Assembly (NCBI GenBank): GCA_003254925.1
Contig: QANZ01016263.1
Location: 934 to 64,933 of the forward strand
Reading direction: 5' to 3'
Length of the DNA: 64,000 nucleotides
DNA from: Chamaecrista fasciculata
Lineage: Eukaryota > Streptophyta > Magnoliopsida > Fabales > Fabaceae
Shown here: piece after piece, positions 10,094 to 22,589 of the stretch
Layout of the letters: every line of letters begins with the position of its first letter
Position numbering within the stretch: the first letter of the stretch is position 1
The notes under the pieces: generated by a model
Database searches by the model: none
What the model saw: the letters and a program-made list of their open reading frames with translations, nothing else
Told to the model about the DNA's origin: nothing
Program-made: the position numbers and the translations under genes

Positions 10094-10872
10094 GGCTTTG
10101 TGTACCTTAACGGGCACGCAAATATGTATATAAATTTTGAAATAATTTAATTAAGATATATATATAACAATGACTTCGATAAATCAACCTATATATAAAT
10201 ACATAAAAAACTTGATCTATGAAATTAATAAGAGAAAAAAGAATGAAAAAAATATAAAATAAAATCATAAAATTTAAATTTTAAATCAAAACTTCATTTT
10301 TCTGTAGAATGAATTTTATGACTGAATGTGAATGAATCTAAAATAATGAATGTGAGGATCTTTCTTTATTTTTATAATATTTACATGTATTATATTTAAA
10401 ATTAAATAATAAATATGTGAATGAGGAGGAATGAACAATTGAACAGGACGTGGGGCTGGACATTCATTTTGGGTTGAAAACTTGAAAATGAACGTGAGTG
10501 AATTATTTTTTATTTTGTTTCTATTTATTTTGATAGATTTTATTTGAAATAAAATGAGGACGTGGGATGAACAATTGAACAGGACGTGGGTGATTTGTTT
10601 CATTTAGTTTTTATTTATTTTAATAGATTATATTTGAAATTATTTATTTTATACTATAGTTTTAAATGACCGACTACCAGAAAGCTCCTTAGACATATAA
10701 TAATACTAGGGGCTTTGCGTGCCCGTAACTCAGTCAAAAAGAAGGGATCAAATAATAATTTTCCTCTTATTATTAATTTTGTACTATAGTTTTAAAATGT
10801 GAACGACCAGAAAGAGATTGAGCCATATAATATAAGATATATAGTATAGATAGATATAGATATAGATATAGA
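10094..10872 (-). mobile_element. Two adjacent Helitron-like relics
   Basis: On the minus strand the sequence at 10706 ends ACGGGCACGCAAAGCCCCTAG next to a host T. A GC-rich stem followed by CTAG is the pattern of a Helitron 3' end. A similar hairpin phrase stands at about 10094. Upstream of each end (minus strand) lies a homologous segment with TTTCTGG and a TATATG phrase (around 10660-10700 and 10790-10840). The upper member would begin in TCTATATCTATATC near 10872, overlapping a TAGATA microsatellite. Inside the lower member two copies of GAACAATTGAACAGGACGTG (10433, 10570) form a direct repeat. Confidence 0.4.
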
Positions 10873-10920
10873 TGTATGTATAGTGGATAACGGCTCAATT
10901 TTGGTTCAAGTTATCAATCT

Positions 10921-11000
10921 TCAGCGTGTGGCTTAGCGGTCATAACATATATGCACAAAACATACGAGACTGGGTTCGAATTCCCTTGAGCATGTTGCAA
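10921..11000 (+). repeat. tRNA-like (SINE-head-like) segment
   Basis: GTGTGGCTTAGCGGTCATAA resembles an A box, and GGGTTCGAATTCCC about 40 bp later a B box. The spacing suits an internal RNA polymerase III promoter, but no full cloverleaf can be folded by eye. It is more likely the head of a tRNA-derived SINE than a tRNA gene. No tail or target duplication found. Confidence 0.35.
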
Positions 11001-12030
11001 CTATTTTTTTTTCAGTATATGGGTAATATTTTTTGTTGTCTCATTCGACAACGAAAATTACAGATCAGTCCAGCTTTAATAATATTTTTTTAGTGTGATG
11101 AGATCCCAAGGTAATATTGTTGGTGTGAAAATTTTTATAACCATATTTCAAAAACATTAATGAGAAAAAATATATTTTTGCTAGTGTGAAAATTTAATTA
11201 CAGTTTGGTCCCTACTCTAACGCATATATGAGTAATTTTTTTGTGGTGAAAAAAAAAACCAATATAAGAAAAAAATTATAATTCTCGAATCTCAAAACTT
11301 TCCAGTTTTTTCACTCTTCCCGTATATATATATATAGATAATATTTTTTGTACTATACACTATTAAGAAAAAATGTATAATTCATATAAAAAAATATACA
11401 TATTGGTCCATCATTCAGTATACATATGACTAATATTTTTTGTTCTGCAACTACTGAAGAACAAAATTTAGAAAAATACATAATTCATACCCCAGAAAAT
11501 ATACATTTTGGTCTCTCCTCTTTTATGTACATGGGTAATATTTTTTGTAGTATCAAAATTTTAAAATAAAATTAAAAGACACTAAACAAGAAAAATATAT
11601 AATCTAGTCCAAAAAAATTTACAATTCAGTACTCAAAAATTACATTTTGGTCCCACATACACACCTTCATCCTCCTTTACCTTACCACTCCAAAAATCTC
11701 ATTTATTAACTTCTCCTTTAGCACAAATTTTGAGGCAATCATTACATCATACTACTTTATTAACACCAAAATAACACTCATTTATTCTCCTTTATTTTTA
11801 CCATTTTTACCCCTATACAAATTTAAAATACCAATACAATTATTTCAACCCACCACAATCATTACATATCCTTTAAAATAATTTCACATCATAATTCCTC
11901 CTTTATCTCTCATTTTCCCAAACATTTACTAAAACCCTCCTTTATAACACAAATTCTTTATCTCTCCTTTATTACCTCCCTCATTCCTTTATCCTCTTTT
12001 ACCTTAACTTTCCAATCCAAAGGCACCCTG
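11000..12030. repeat. AT-rich repeat DNA: recurring phrases and MITE-like flank
   Basis: From 11020 to 11650 the phrase TAATATTTTTTGT recurs about every 100 bp (11025, 11338, 11431, 11535), mixed with ATAATTTAGTCC-like and ACATTTTGGTCC phrases. From about 11660 to 12020 lies a CT-rich stretch (AATCATTACATATCC, AATAATTTCACATC) that is homologous to 21480-21710 and to 56160-56250. This is a dispersed subterminal sequence of a DNA-transposon family. No gene is seen. Confidence 0.5.
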
Positions 12031-13502
12031 AGTCTCTCTAGTTTAAAAAGTATCAATTTAGGATTTGAGGTTTTTTCTATTAACAGAAAATGTCCTTATG
12101 GTATATTATCAACCAAAAATCATCATGTGCGTCCCACTTGACCTGATAAAATGCATTTTTATTAATATTTCATTCATTTTTTTTTAAGATTTTCTTTCTT
12201 TCAAGTCCCTAATTCATCTCATAATAGTCCAAAAAGTTTATCATCTTTTTCAAACAAAAGATCATCAAACCAGATGAAATAAAGCAATGAAAAAGTAACA
12301 ACAACACAAACACGATCTAAAAGCGGAAGAAAATCGACCCAACAATAAAACATGAAACTGAATTCACCACTTGAAACCACATCCTCAAGATGCATTTTCT
12401 TCGGATTTCAACCCGATTTCCTCTCTCCCTCTATCGATTTTGTTCACAGAGATAACAAAAACTCAGAAAAACACAAAAGTTCCCCAACCTCTATTGACGA
12501 TCGTGGTTCGCCATTTATAGGCAAAAAAAAAATATGGAATTTAACATGTAATATCGCAAAAATTTATTGAAAATATTAAACTTAGTAGTTTGTCTAAAAT
12601 AAGATTATATAGTGAATCTAGAAGTCATTCTAAGCTTGTGATTAAATTTTGGTAGTAATCTGATTTAAAAGTTTTACATGAGTTGTTTTGTGGTCTCGTT
12701 ATAAGACACTTTCGAATAAGAAATAATGATTGAGGTAAACTTTTTTTTTAAAAAAATACATATTTGAAACCTACTCTTTGCAACGAGCCCAACCATATAA
12801 ATTTTGTTGAAAAACTATTTTTGAATTTTTATATTTTAGGGACTGTTTTGAAAGAAATATGTTTTTACGGGGTAAAATAGTAATTCTACCCTCTGAATCA
12901 TGCACCTAAATTACCACATGTACCCATCAAGTTTCTAAAAATTCAATCTACCTCCTTAGACTACCGTACGTCAAAGATCTGCAACCAATGTAGGCTCCTC
13001 CTTCTCTTCTCCTCTAGGTGATGATTTTTTTCCTCTTTTCTTGTCAATTTCGCCAGATGAAATACCCATTCATTTGCTGGTTTTCCTTGAGGAGTGTTGT
13101 TGTCAAATGCTAACTTTTTATGTATTCTAATATTCCCAAACATTAGATTAAAGTCTAATTTTATTTTCATCAATTTGGAGATGAATTAGGGACCTGAATG
13201 AAAACAAATCTTGAAAGAAGGAGTTTTTTATTAGCAAGTTTCAGTGACTTATTTGATAAATATGATAAACTTCCTAGAATATTCTGAGATGAATTAGGGA
13301 CCTGAATGAAAAAAAAATCTTGAAAGAAGGGGTGAAATCTTGATAAAAATGCTTTTTTCTATTAATTTTTGGACGAAAATATACCATAGAGACCCTTTCT
13401 ACTAACGGAATAAACCTCAAGCACTAAATTGACAATTTTAAATCACAGAGACCCAATCTCTAATTACTTCATACCATAGGGACCTTCCTTATAATTTACC
13501 CT
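12031..13502. mobile_element. Long-TIR MULE-like element, left tip missing
   Basis: The right end reads TTATAATTTACCC. About 150 bp of right-hand inverted repeat matches, inverted, the sequence starting near 12031, which lacks the outer ~45 bp. The interior (12350-12540 and 12640-12850) is homologous in opposite order to the element at 20163-21378, including GTGGTTCGCCATTTATAGGC, so they are two members of one family. The shared interior reads like a leader or N-terminal exon but belongs to no family I recognise. No transposase. Confidence 0.55.
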
Positions 13503-13712
13503 TAATATTACAACCCAATTTTATTGGGTATCCTCGAAGGGACGTAAATTTGTTGCAATATATATGTGGACGCATCATTTTTAATTTGGGGAATTTTTTC
13601 TCTCTTGAATTTTCATGTTTTGACTAAATCATATGCTTATTACAAATGAGGTTACTCAAAAATTATGTTATTTATTTGTTTTTGTTTTGCCACTACTAAT
13701 AAATGTCATTAT

Positions 13713-14222
13713 TAGGGATGACAACGAGTAGTGTACCCGGTGGTTTTATCACTATCCGTATCTGTATTTGTTCATCCTATATGATATTCGTACCTTATCC
13801 GTATTCGTTAAATTAATATTCGTATCCACATCATATCTGATATTCGCCATCTGAAGGGTACCCAAATATCCAAAAAAAAAATATATAGATATAGGATAGG
13901 ATATCATATTTTATAAATGGGATATACCGGGTACCCGATATCCATTATCCACAAACTAATATAAATAAATGAAACTATTATTTATTTATTTTTTAATATA
14001 AAAAATTATAATTGATTATATAAAAAATATATATAAACATAATTAATTAAATTTAAATAATCATATAGAAAATATTAAATTGAATATAAAATATAAAAAT
14101 TAAATAGGCAATAGGGTATTGGATATCAGGTACCCTAACTATCTGTTCATTTTGGACGGATATAGGGTATCCGAGGGCAATATCCGTATCCCCCAATATC
14201 CAAAAACATTTGATTTTTACTA
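13713..14222. mobile_element. hAT-type non-autonomous element (510 bp)
   Basis: Begins TAGGGATGACAACGAGT and ends TTTTACTA. It is flanked by the perfect 8-bp direct repeat GTCATTAT (13705-13712 and 14223-14230), the size made by hAT transposases. The interior repeats ATCCGTATC/GGATATCC phrases. No coding region. Confidence 0.8.
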
Positions 14223-14290
14223 GTCATTATTCATTGATTGAAAATTTTTGGCTCTTCATTGTTTAGAGTTTTCTCCACCCTCTTAACTAG

Positions 14291-14613
14291 TACTCCCTCT
14301 GGTTCATAATATCTGTTGTAGTTTTGTAGTTGCACACAGACTAAGAAAATGATTAGTTTATCTTAAACTTAAAAAAATATAAGATAAAAAGACTAAATTA
14401 CCCTTATTTATTCATCTCTATTTTCAAAGGATATTTAAAACTTGGGAAAGGTATTGGCTCCACTAATTAAACTTGAAAAGTCCATGAGAAAATAAATAGG
14501 GATAAACTTGTAAAAACACAATCAATGTTTTCTTGATTTTATAAAACAGCAGATATTTTGGAACAAAAAAATTCTCCAAATTCCGACCGATATTTTGAAC
14601 CAAAGAGAATACT
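14291..14613. mobile_element. Stowaway/mariner-like MITE
   Basis: Left end TACTCCCTCTGGTTCATAAT is the Stowaway signature. The right end, GACCGATATTTTGAACCAAAGAG, is its imperfect inverse and is followed by a TA. Length is about 320 bp, with no coding region. Confidence 0.55.
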
Positions 14614-15324
14614 ACACTAGAATTTGCAAAAAGTGTTAAGTTGTTGTGGTCGTCGGTTGTGATGAATCTTTTATCCTACTCTGAGCTCCTTAGACCTTCA
14701 AAGGATAAATTTGGCCGAGATGGGGGGTGATGTGTCGCACATCGTCGTAAGTCCATCATTTCCTACCAATCTTCTCTCTCTCTTAGTATTTGAGTAAGTC
14801 CATCATTTCCTACCAACACAACAAGTTAATATTTGAGTAATCAAAATGTACAATTTTTAGTATATTGATAATCCTTCTTTTATTTTTTGGGTTATATTGA
14901 TAATATTTTTTGTATTGTCAAAATTAAAATATATATATATTTCAAAAAGAATAATAATATAAAATAGGGTAAAATGCACTTTGGTATCCTTTGCTTTGGA
15001 CTGATTCAACTTTGGTACCCTGAAAGACAAAATTTGACACTCGACTACCCTGAGGTTTGCACCATTAGCACTTTGGTACCCTGTGGTTATTTTTTTTCAA
15101 GATTTAATAAAAAGTGTTTACGTGGCTCACTCTTAATCGTCGATTTCTACTACATCTTATCCATTACTTCTATTGCATCTTAAATCATATTTCACTCCTC
15201 AACAAGATTTGTTTTGTGCGTTTAGGTCCTCTCCCTTTGGTAAAATGGATCAAACCACAACAAACTAAAAGATTTGAGAGAGTTTTCTACAATTTCATTC
15301 CAAGAACTAGAGATGAATCAAAAT

Positions 15325-15510
15325 TAGGGGTGAACACGGGCTGGGTTGGGGCGGGCTGAGGGAAAATCCTAGCCCAACCCGCACATCAATCTGCGGGTTG
15401 GGTTGGGTTGGGTTTTGCATTTTTTAAAATTCAACCCGAACTAACCCAACCCGCAAAATTGTGGGTTGGGTTGGGTTGAACCCGCGGGTTAAATCTTTTT
15501 TTTGTTTTGT
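15325..15510. mobile_element. hAT-like relic (GGGTTGGGTT repeats), one end
   Basis: Starts TAGGGGTGAACACGGGCTGG and continues as GGGTTGGGTT and AACCCGCGGGTT phrases, like the element at 21830-22479. The far end cannot be located. It lies inside the MULE at 14967. Confidence 0.4.
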
Positions 15511-15574
15511 TTTTAACAACAAAATAACACATTCTTTTTCAACTTCTTAGGCAAAGTGCATTATATATAATATA

Positions 15575-15810
15575 AAGTAAACTAACAATTTGGTCTGTAA
15601 AAGATTGAAATATACAATTTAGTCCCTGAAAGATCAAAATGGTACACTTTTTAGTCCTTGAAAGATTAAAACAGTATACTATTGAGTCCATAAAAAGGAC
15701 TAATTAGTATACCACTTTGATCTTTCAGGGACTAAATTATACATTTCAATCTTTCATGGACCAAGTTGTTAGCTCAGTGATTTTTCAAGGACCAAATTGT
15801 TAGTTTACTC
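15575..15810. mobile_element. 236-bp inverted-repeat MITE with 9-bp duplication
   Basis: Almost the whole element is an inverted repeat: AAGTAAACTAACAATTTGGT at left and ACCAAATTGTTAGTTTACTC at right. It is flanked by the 9-bp repeat TATAATATA (15566-15574, 15811-15819). A relative with the same tips lies at 33457-33732. The duplication size suggests a MULE-type MITE, though the AT-rich flanks leave room for chance. Confidence 0.6.
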
Positions 15811-15965
15811 TATAATATATTATATATATTAGTAATTAATTATAAATATATATATATATATATATTATAGGCTAAAGTGCACTTTTGGTCCCATAACTTT
15901 GGCAAAGGTTTCAATTTGGTCCCATAACTTTTTTTGTTGAAATTTTGGTCCCATAACTTCAAATT

Positions 15966-16687
15966 CGTGAAAGTAGGGATGGCGTCATTGTAAATTCTCC
16001 AACCCGTCAAAAGAACCCTCATGGGAGCCTTCATCCTCCAGATTTCTTTCCAGGGAAAAGAAGATGGGTTATTATTACCTAAACTCGGATGGTTACCATG
16101 GCTTAGAAGCTTAAAGTCTTCAGCAATGGTATACGACCCGGAGGTAACAGGTGTCCAAAGTAGAGCGTCAGGGATGTGTCTAACCAAACCCGGAGTTCTA
16201 ACCAATTCTGCAGCCTGATCTTTCGAGCAAACCAAAGAGATCTTCCCCACATCCCAAGAATAAGATGAATAATCAACTAGGCCACTTACTAGGGTGCCAG
16301 TAGGCATCCCCTCAATCCTGTCATCCCATAAGGAGCTCCTGATATCGACTCTATCACTCATTACCAACTTCCATCTCACAGGATTCGTGATCACCTGGGA
16401 ACAATTCCTCACCCTTTTCTGGACAATTGAGCTCGAACTCCTAGGTTTAAAATCAAAGTCAGTATGAGGAATCAGATACCTATTTCTAACCCACACTCCT
16501 AGGTTTAAGATCCTGTTTATCATCCACGAAGTCCCCTAAATACTTACCCAGTTTGTTCGAAGCTTCAACCCCAAACAGACGTTTAAGATCTTCCTTCACA
16601 GCCGTGGGAGTATTGGGGCTTAGCACCATATTAGACTTCTGCACATTAATACACAAACAAGCTTTATCACATAATGCCTCAAGCTTA
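15966..16687 (-). pseudogene. LINE relic, 3' part: RT end and zinc-binding domain
   Basis: The minus strand encodes the end of an L1-type reverse transcriptase (NVQKSNMVLSPNTP, then SNKLGKYLG). After a broken stretch comes the plant RT zinc-binding domain (RIEGMPTGTL, ALLWTPVTSGSYTIAEDF, PWKEIWRMKAPMRVLLTGWR). Frames shift near 16490-16520, so it is inactive. It continues the LINE piece at 18820-19078, from which a solo LTR separates it. The RNase-H-like and endonuclease parts are absent. Confidence 0.8.
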
Positions 16688-18814
16688 TGATAGGAATTGT
16701 GCCCTAGGGCCAATCCTTTTTGATGTATGTTATGAACATATGGATTAATTTATAGAGATAAATTAATGGTTTTCACATTATTAGCATGTTTACTGTGATT
16801 ACGTCCATGATTAATTATATGATAATTAATCTAAATCTGTCCCTGATCGATTATTTTCGTGGGAGCGAAAATGAACTAAGATCAGCATGACCTCAGTGCA
16901 TAGGGATGCACGCACTAGATGCTGGAATGAGAGTCATGGTGCAACTACGTAAGGGGTTACGAGTTGCTGGACTGACCCGGAGAGTCCTGCATGGGTTTAG
17001 TCATCAACTTGCCTCTCTTGTACGCCTGTCACGACGCCTTAGACTTGAGGTCATCATTATTCCGGCGTTGCAGTTGTTGGACTTTGGCTTAGTCTAACGT
17101 TGCCCGTAGTAGGGTAGCCATAAGGGCTAAGTACGGGTCTGGTTGATTGCCGTGCTGAGGAATGTGGACTGACCAAGACTGGGATTTTGTTCCCCATTAA
17201 ATTGGGAGATATCTTACTGGCGCCCTCGATGAGTCTGTCCAGGAAAAAGGAGTGGCCACTCAATATATTGGGACTTACTCAAGGAATCGAGAAAGTAAAG
17301 GTTTGGATCATGGATGACTTTCCCGTGCCTGATCCATGACCAAGATATCGCAGAACAATAGGGTCGGTGCCTAGGAGGTACGAAGGTTAAAATCGGTTCT
17401 GGTAACGATCGATTCACTCACGTGTTTTGGGTAGTCGCGATGGCTTGCTAGAGTCCGCTCACGACTTGTAGGACATAGGGATGACCTACTGCCAACTTCA
17501 CGTGGGGCCTGCTGGGTCACACACGAGCAGGATTAGAACACACCTTTTAAGGGACACGAATTAGGGTAATTCGTGGGTCACTCCGTGGCCTAATTTAAGA
17601 CACAGAGGAAATGTCTGGGACATTATGTCTTGTCTTAAATTTTCTACATGATTAAATAATTGGTAAATAATTAATAGAGATTAATTATTTGCAATTTAAA
17701 TATTGGGAAATAATAAATTAAATAATTCCTAAAAGTTAGGAGATTATTAATTTATAAAATTCCCTAATATTTAGTTGAGGGTGGCGCCTCATATTAAAGG
17801 GATTTAATTAATAAAAATGTTTTGTTAATTAAGTCATGGATTTGAATTTGAATTTGAGATTCTAGATTTGAATTAAGATATTTGGGGTAATATTTTAATT
17901 CAATATTGGAACTAAATTCGAAATTCAAAATTTGAATTTGAAATATTATTGTAATATTTTAATTCAAAAATATTGGGATAATATAAGTTGGTTATGACTT
18001 CCTTAATTTTAGGAGTTATTTTTGATTTATAAAATTCCCAATAAATGAGGGAGATAGGCGCCTAGACTCATGGGTCCCACTTGGAAGATTTGATCTTCAA
18101 ATTGTGATTCTGAGTTGGTTATTTGAATTTGAATTAAGATATTCTAGGAATATTTTAATTAGATATTCAAAGCCTAAATTAATGATATTATAGAATATCA
18201 TGGATTTTATATTTATAAAATTAGTGTAATTTTAGTAAATATAAGTCTGCAAAGTCGCCTAGCTCCCACAATGTTCATGCCTTGCACATTCTGAAACCCT
18301 AGCTCACAAAATAGAGAGAAGTCGAATTCCTCCTTGTAGAGAGAGAAAATTTCGACACCCACCTTCCTAGAGAGAGAAGTCGATTTTCTTCTAAGGAGTT
18401 AGAAGAGTTATCGAAAGTTGTGGGTTCTAAGGTTTTGTAGAGAACAATAGAACAAAAGGAGTTTTGTTGCTGATTGTTGCTCTGTGGCGCCATCCACCTG
18501 GAGTTCAGAGAAGGAGTTCCTGAATTCACAAACTGTAGATTGGATCCCGAGTCTCTTTGGAGAAAGAGGCGTGGAGGCTAGCACCTCGTGTTCGGGAAAC
18601 TGTTCGTGTGGATCACCGGTAGAGGAAGGACGTGGAGACGGACTTCTAGACTCACCAGTATCACCAATCCGATTGAAAGCCTGAGGTATAACACTTTTCG
18701 TATCTGGTTTTAAATTCAGCTAGCGGATCTCAGGGTGGGATTTTCCTGGGGGCGCAAGTTTTTTTTTTAATTTACGTTTCTTCCGCTGCGTGTTTCCCCG
18801 GGGATTTCCCAACA
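16688..18814 (+). mobile_element. Solo LTR fossil, 2.1 kb, inside the LINE
   Basis: Starts TGATAGGAATTGTGCCCTAG and ends GGATTTCCCAACA (family tips TGTTGGAG/CTCCAACA). It is flanked by the perfect 5-bp duplication GCTTA (16683-16687 and 18815-18819), as expected for an LTR retrotransposon insertion reduced to one LTR. Two relatives exist in the window: 39653-41693 and a fragment at 50617-51377, both on the minus strand. Unusually long for a plant LTR. No internal coding region adjoins it, so the superfamily is open. Confidence 0.85.
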
Positions 18815-18819
18815 GCTTA

Positions 18820-19078
18820 GACTTCAGAAAACGTGGGGAGTTGTTATCCGATCTAAAGAAGAGAATCAAATCATCAGCATACAACATGTGAGAAATCGAA
18901 GGTCCGCTGCGAGCGAACTTGATCCCCTGACTATTCCTATCTCTTTTTGCATCTGTCAACAAGCAAGAGAACACGTTGATACAGAGAATAAAGAGATAGG
19001 GTGAAAGTGGGTCACCTTGCCTAAGGCCCCAACGAACATTAACATCAACAGAGATTTGTACGTTCAGAAGGAGAAAAT
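18820..19078 (-). pseudogene. LINE relic, 5' part: reverse-transcriptase palm
   Basis: The minus strand encodes VRWGLRQGDPLSPYLFILCI, then an insertion-free run to SISHMLYADDLILFFRSDNN. GDPLSPYLF and YADD are the core RT motifs of plant L1-type LINEs. It stops at the LTR insertion point, beyond which the LINE resumes at 16687. The 5' end (endonuclease) is missing. It lies within the MULE at 14967-19832. Confidence 0.82.
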
Positions 19079-20162
19079 TATAGTTTTATTATAATTTCAA
19101 AAAAAAAATATTTTAGTAATTTATTAAATTATTTAGTGAAACTAAATATTAATTATTTAATTTGTAAATTAATTAATGGGAATATTCTTCAAACTATTCA
19201 AGTTTACTTTCAAGATTTCATTTCAGTAGTTGTATTTGAATATGGATATGACTAAATTGCATTTATTTTCCAGATTTAGGACTAATATGTAATTATCTCC
19301 TTTTTATATTTTCCAAAATTACATTTTGACCCTAAATTTTTTTTTGTAATTTTTATTTTAGTCCTCAAATATTATGATCTAGGGACTTTTTTTTTGTAAA
19401 TTTTGAAACTATTTGGGAGCTTTCTGTTATTTTTGCAAAAAATTTGTAAAGTTTATCTTCTCACCATCGAAACACACAGTTTTAAGACTAAACTACATTT
19501 ATTTTCCAGATTTAGGACTAATATATAATTTTATTCTTTTTACAATATTTTTCAAAATTACATTTTGACCCTAAAATTTTGCTATAATTTTATTTTAGTC
19601 CTCAAATATTATGATCTAGGGACGTTTTTGAAAATTATGAAACTATTTGAGGGAATTTTGTAATTTTTGCAAAAGTGCTAACAATTTTTCGTTAAATCTT
19701 GACAGAAAATAACCACAGGGTACCGAAGTGCTAATGACGCAAACTTTAGGGTAGTCGAGTGTCAAATTTTGTCTTTCAGGGTACCAAAGTGAAACCGATC
19801 CTAACCACTGGGTACCAAAGTACATTTTACCCTATAAAATATGCAATTCAGTCTTTAAATTATTATAATAATCAATAATTATTTCCTGCATCAAACTAAA
19901 AAACTAAAAAATAGCTAAAAATTTGGCAGGGTCATTTTACTCGTCACTGAGTTGGCCAAAAAAAAAGTTGGTAGGGAGTTAGCATAAGCTATTTTGTTTC
20001 ATTGACTTGTGACTTGTGTATATATAATCATTTAATAATATATATAATACATATATACTCAACAATTTTTGGGTAGTATAAGAAGAATAACAAGAACTGT
20101 TTTAAATAAAATGAGTTTGGATACCTTAAATTGGCAATAATTTTTGTAAAAATAAAAAAGAA

Positions 20163-21378
20163 GGGTAAATTACAAGGGAGGTCCCTATAATTTAGGGTAA
20201 TTAGAGATTGGATCATTGGTGTTTAAAATATGTCAATTTAGGGTTTGAAGTTTATTTTGTTAGCAGAAAAGGTCCCTGTGGTATAATTTCGTTCAAAACT
20301 TAATGGAAAACGCATTTTTATCTAGATTTCACCCCTTCATTCAAGATTTTATTTCATTTAGGTCCCTGATTCATCTAAAAATAGTTCAAAAAGTTTATAT
20401 TTTTTATCGAAAACCTCAATTCAAGTTTTATCTCGTAAAAACATATTTCTTTCAAAATAGTCCCTAAAAACATTAAATTTTAAAAAACAGTTTTTCAACA
20501 AAATTTATATGGTTAGGCTCGTTGCGAAGTGTAGGTTTCAAATATGTAATTTATTTTCAAAATTATCCTCTATCAATTATTATTTCTCATTCGAAAGTGT
20601 CTTATAACAAGACCACAAAATAATCCATATAAAATTTTAAAATCAGATTACTCCCAAAATTTAACCACAAATTAAAATGACTTCTAAATCACTGTATAAT
20701 CTTATTTTAGAAAAACTACTAAGTTTAATATTTCTTACAAATTCTCGGGTTATTACATATCGGATTCAATCTATTTTTTTTTCGCCTATAAATGGCGAAC
20801 CACGAGCGTCGACGGAGGTTGGAGAATTTTTGGATTTTGCTGGGTTTCGATTATTGATTTTCTCTATGAACGAAATATAATCGATAGGGGGACAACATAA
20901 ATTGAGTTGAAATTCAGAGAAAAAGCGTTTTGGGGAAGTGATTTCAAGTGGTGAATTTGATTTTTGTATTTTATTGTTGAGTCGATTTTTTTCCACTTTT
21001 AAATCGTGTTTGTGTTGTTGTTACTCCTTTGTTGTTTGATTTCATTTGGGTCGATGATATTTTGTTTGAAAATGGCGTGAAAATTCGAAAGAATGGATCA
21101 AAATTTTCTATTTGCAAGTTTTAAGGACTTGTTCGATAAAGATGATAAACTTTCTAGACTATTCTGATATAAATCAGGACATGAATAAAAAAAATCTTAA
21201 AAGAAGGGGTATCTTTATAAAAATGCATTTTTTTTCATTAATTTTTGGATGGAAATATACCACAGGGACCCTTTCTGCTAACGGAGTAAATCTCAATGCT
21301 TAAATTGCAACTTTTCAAACAAGAACCTAATTTCGAAATAGCCCAAACCACATGGACCTACTTATGTGTAATTTACCC
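20163..21378. mobile_element. Long-TIR MULE-like element, complete ends
   Basis: Begins GGGTAAATTACAAGGGAGGT and ends TGTGTAATTTACCC. Inverted repeats run about 180 bp. Flanks AAAAAAGAA and AAAAAAAAA fit a 9-bp duplication with one mismatch, but in A-rich DNA this is weak. The interior matches the 12031-13502 element in the opposite orientation. On the minus strand a 76-codon open frame (20766-20996) contains SPTSVDARGSPFIGEKK, like SPTSIDDRGSPFIGKKK in the other copy. This could be a captured leader exon; family unknown. Confidence 0.65.
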
Positions 21379-21829
21379 AAAAAAAAAATATATTTAAAAA
21401 TAGTAATAAAATGAAATATATAATTTAGTCCTAAAAAATATATGATTCAATCCTATAATTATTGCATCAATGATTTACATTTTGGTCCCTTCAATATGAT
21501 CATAAAAACAATTTCAATATTATTTCATTCTATTGGAATTACAATCAAACACTAAAATTTCATTTAATTATCTTTTATATTATTCTATTATCAATTACTA
21601 TTTTTATCCATATATAACTTTTAAATACCAATAGAATTATTTCAATTAATCACAATCAATACATATTCTTCTAAATAATTTCACATCCCATTATCTCCTT
21701 TTATTTTTAATGTGGATGAAGCCATAATAAAAAATCTTTTATTATGTTAAGTTACAAAAAAGAAAGAGCATGTCATACATGGCTAATAATATTCATACCA
21801 ATATATATCTTGCTGCCATAGGTCTAGAG

Positions 21830-22479
21830 TAGGGGTGAGTAACTCAACCACTCGCAGCCCGCAAAAACCAACTCAACCCGTCGTAGTTGTGGGTTGGGTT
21901 GGTTTGGGTTTGCAAGTTGGGTTGGACTTAAAATTTTTAACTTGCGCAGTTGCGAATTTATAGTTTCTCAACTCAACCAAACCCGCAAACCTGCATATAA
22001 TTCTTTTTACTATTTTTTTTATGTTTATGTATTTTTTTATATATATTTCTGAATATTTTTTTTTTATGCATTTATATGTTTAGTTATTTACAAATAAGCT
22101 ATTTTTTATTTTAAAATTTACATGATTACATATATGTATTACATTTACATATGTTACATAGTGTATTTTAATTTATTTATATTTATATATATAATTTATA
22201 TTTTTTAAAAACTTTTATTATCTATAAGCCTTTTTATTTACTATTCATAAATTTATAGTAATATTTTTTTGTCATGAAAATTAAAAATATTTTAAAAGAA
22301 AATTACAAACTCAACCTGCGAGTTCAATTCAACCCAACTCGCAATTTGACCATGTTAGATTGGTTCAACTTGAGTTTTAAAAATTATAAAACTCAACCCA
22401 ATTCAACCCATAAATTTATGTGCGGGTTGGGTTTGAGAACAAACCCAACCCAACCAAATCCAACTCGTGCTCACTCCTA
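21830..22479. mobile_element. hAT-like element (650 bp)
   Basis: Begins TAGGGGTGAGTAACTCAACC and ends GTGCTCACTCCTA, inverted to each other. The interior near both ends is made of AACTCAACCC/GGGTTGGGTT phrases. Flanking 8-mers GTCTAGAG and ATTTAGAT agree at 5 of 8 positions, so the duplication has decayed. Confidence 0.55.
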
Positions 22480-22589
22480 ATTTAGATTTTTCTCAAACCC
22501 AACCAATCGTTTTTGTGATATAATTGTTCTACTGTTGATTAAAACGATAGTGGCTCATGAAAGCATCCTGTTTGAACTATTGTATATTA

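Larger units (their letters stand above)
14967..19832. mobile_element. MULE with perfect 9-bp target duplication, nested
   Basis: Ends are GGGTAAAATGCACTTTGGTA and, 4.87 kb away, the inverse TACCAAAGTACATTTTACCC. The inverted repeats are about 150-165 bp. The 9-bp direct repeat TATAAAATA flanks it on both sides (14958-14966 and 19833-19841). It carries no transposase of its own. Inside are a small hAT-like relic, an inverted-repeat MITE (15575-15810), another MULE-type end (about 15866), a LINE in two pieces and a solo LTR within the LINE. The nested insertions explain its length; the founding element was probably 1 kb or less. Confidence 0.85.

Noticed and set aside
10921-11000. Functional tRNA gene
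   Set aside because: A- and B-box-like words exist, but no acceptor stem pairs and no terminator T-run follows closely; listed only as a tRNA-like segment.
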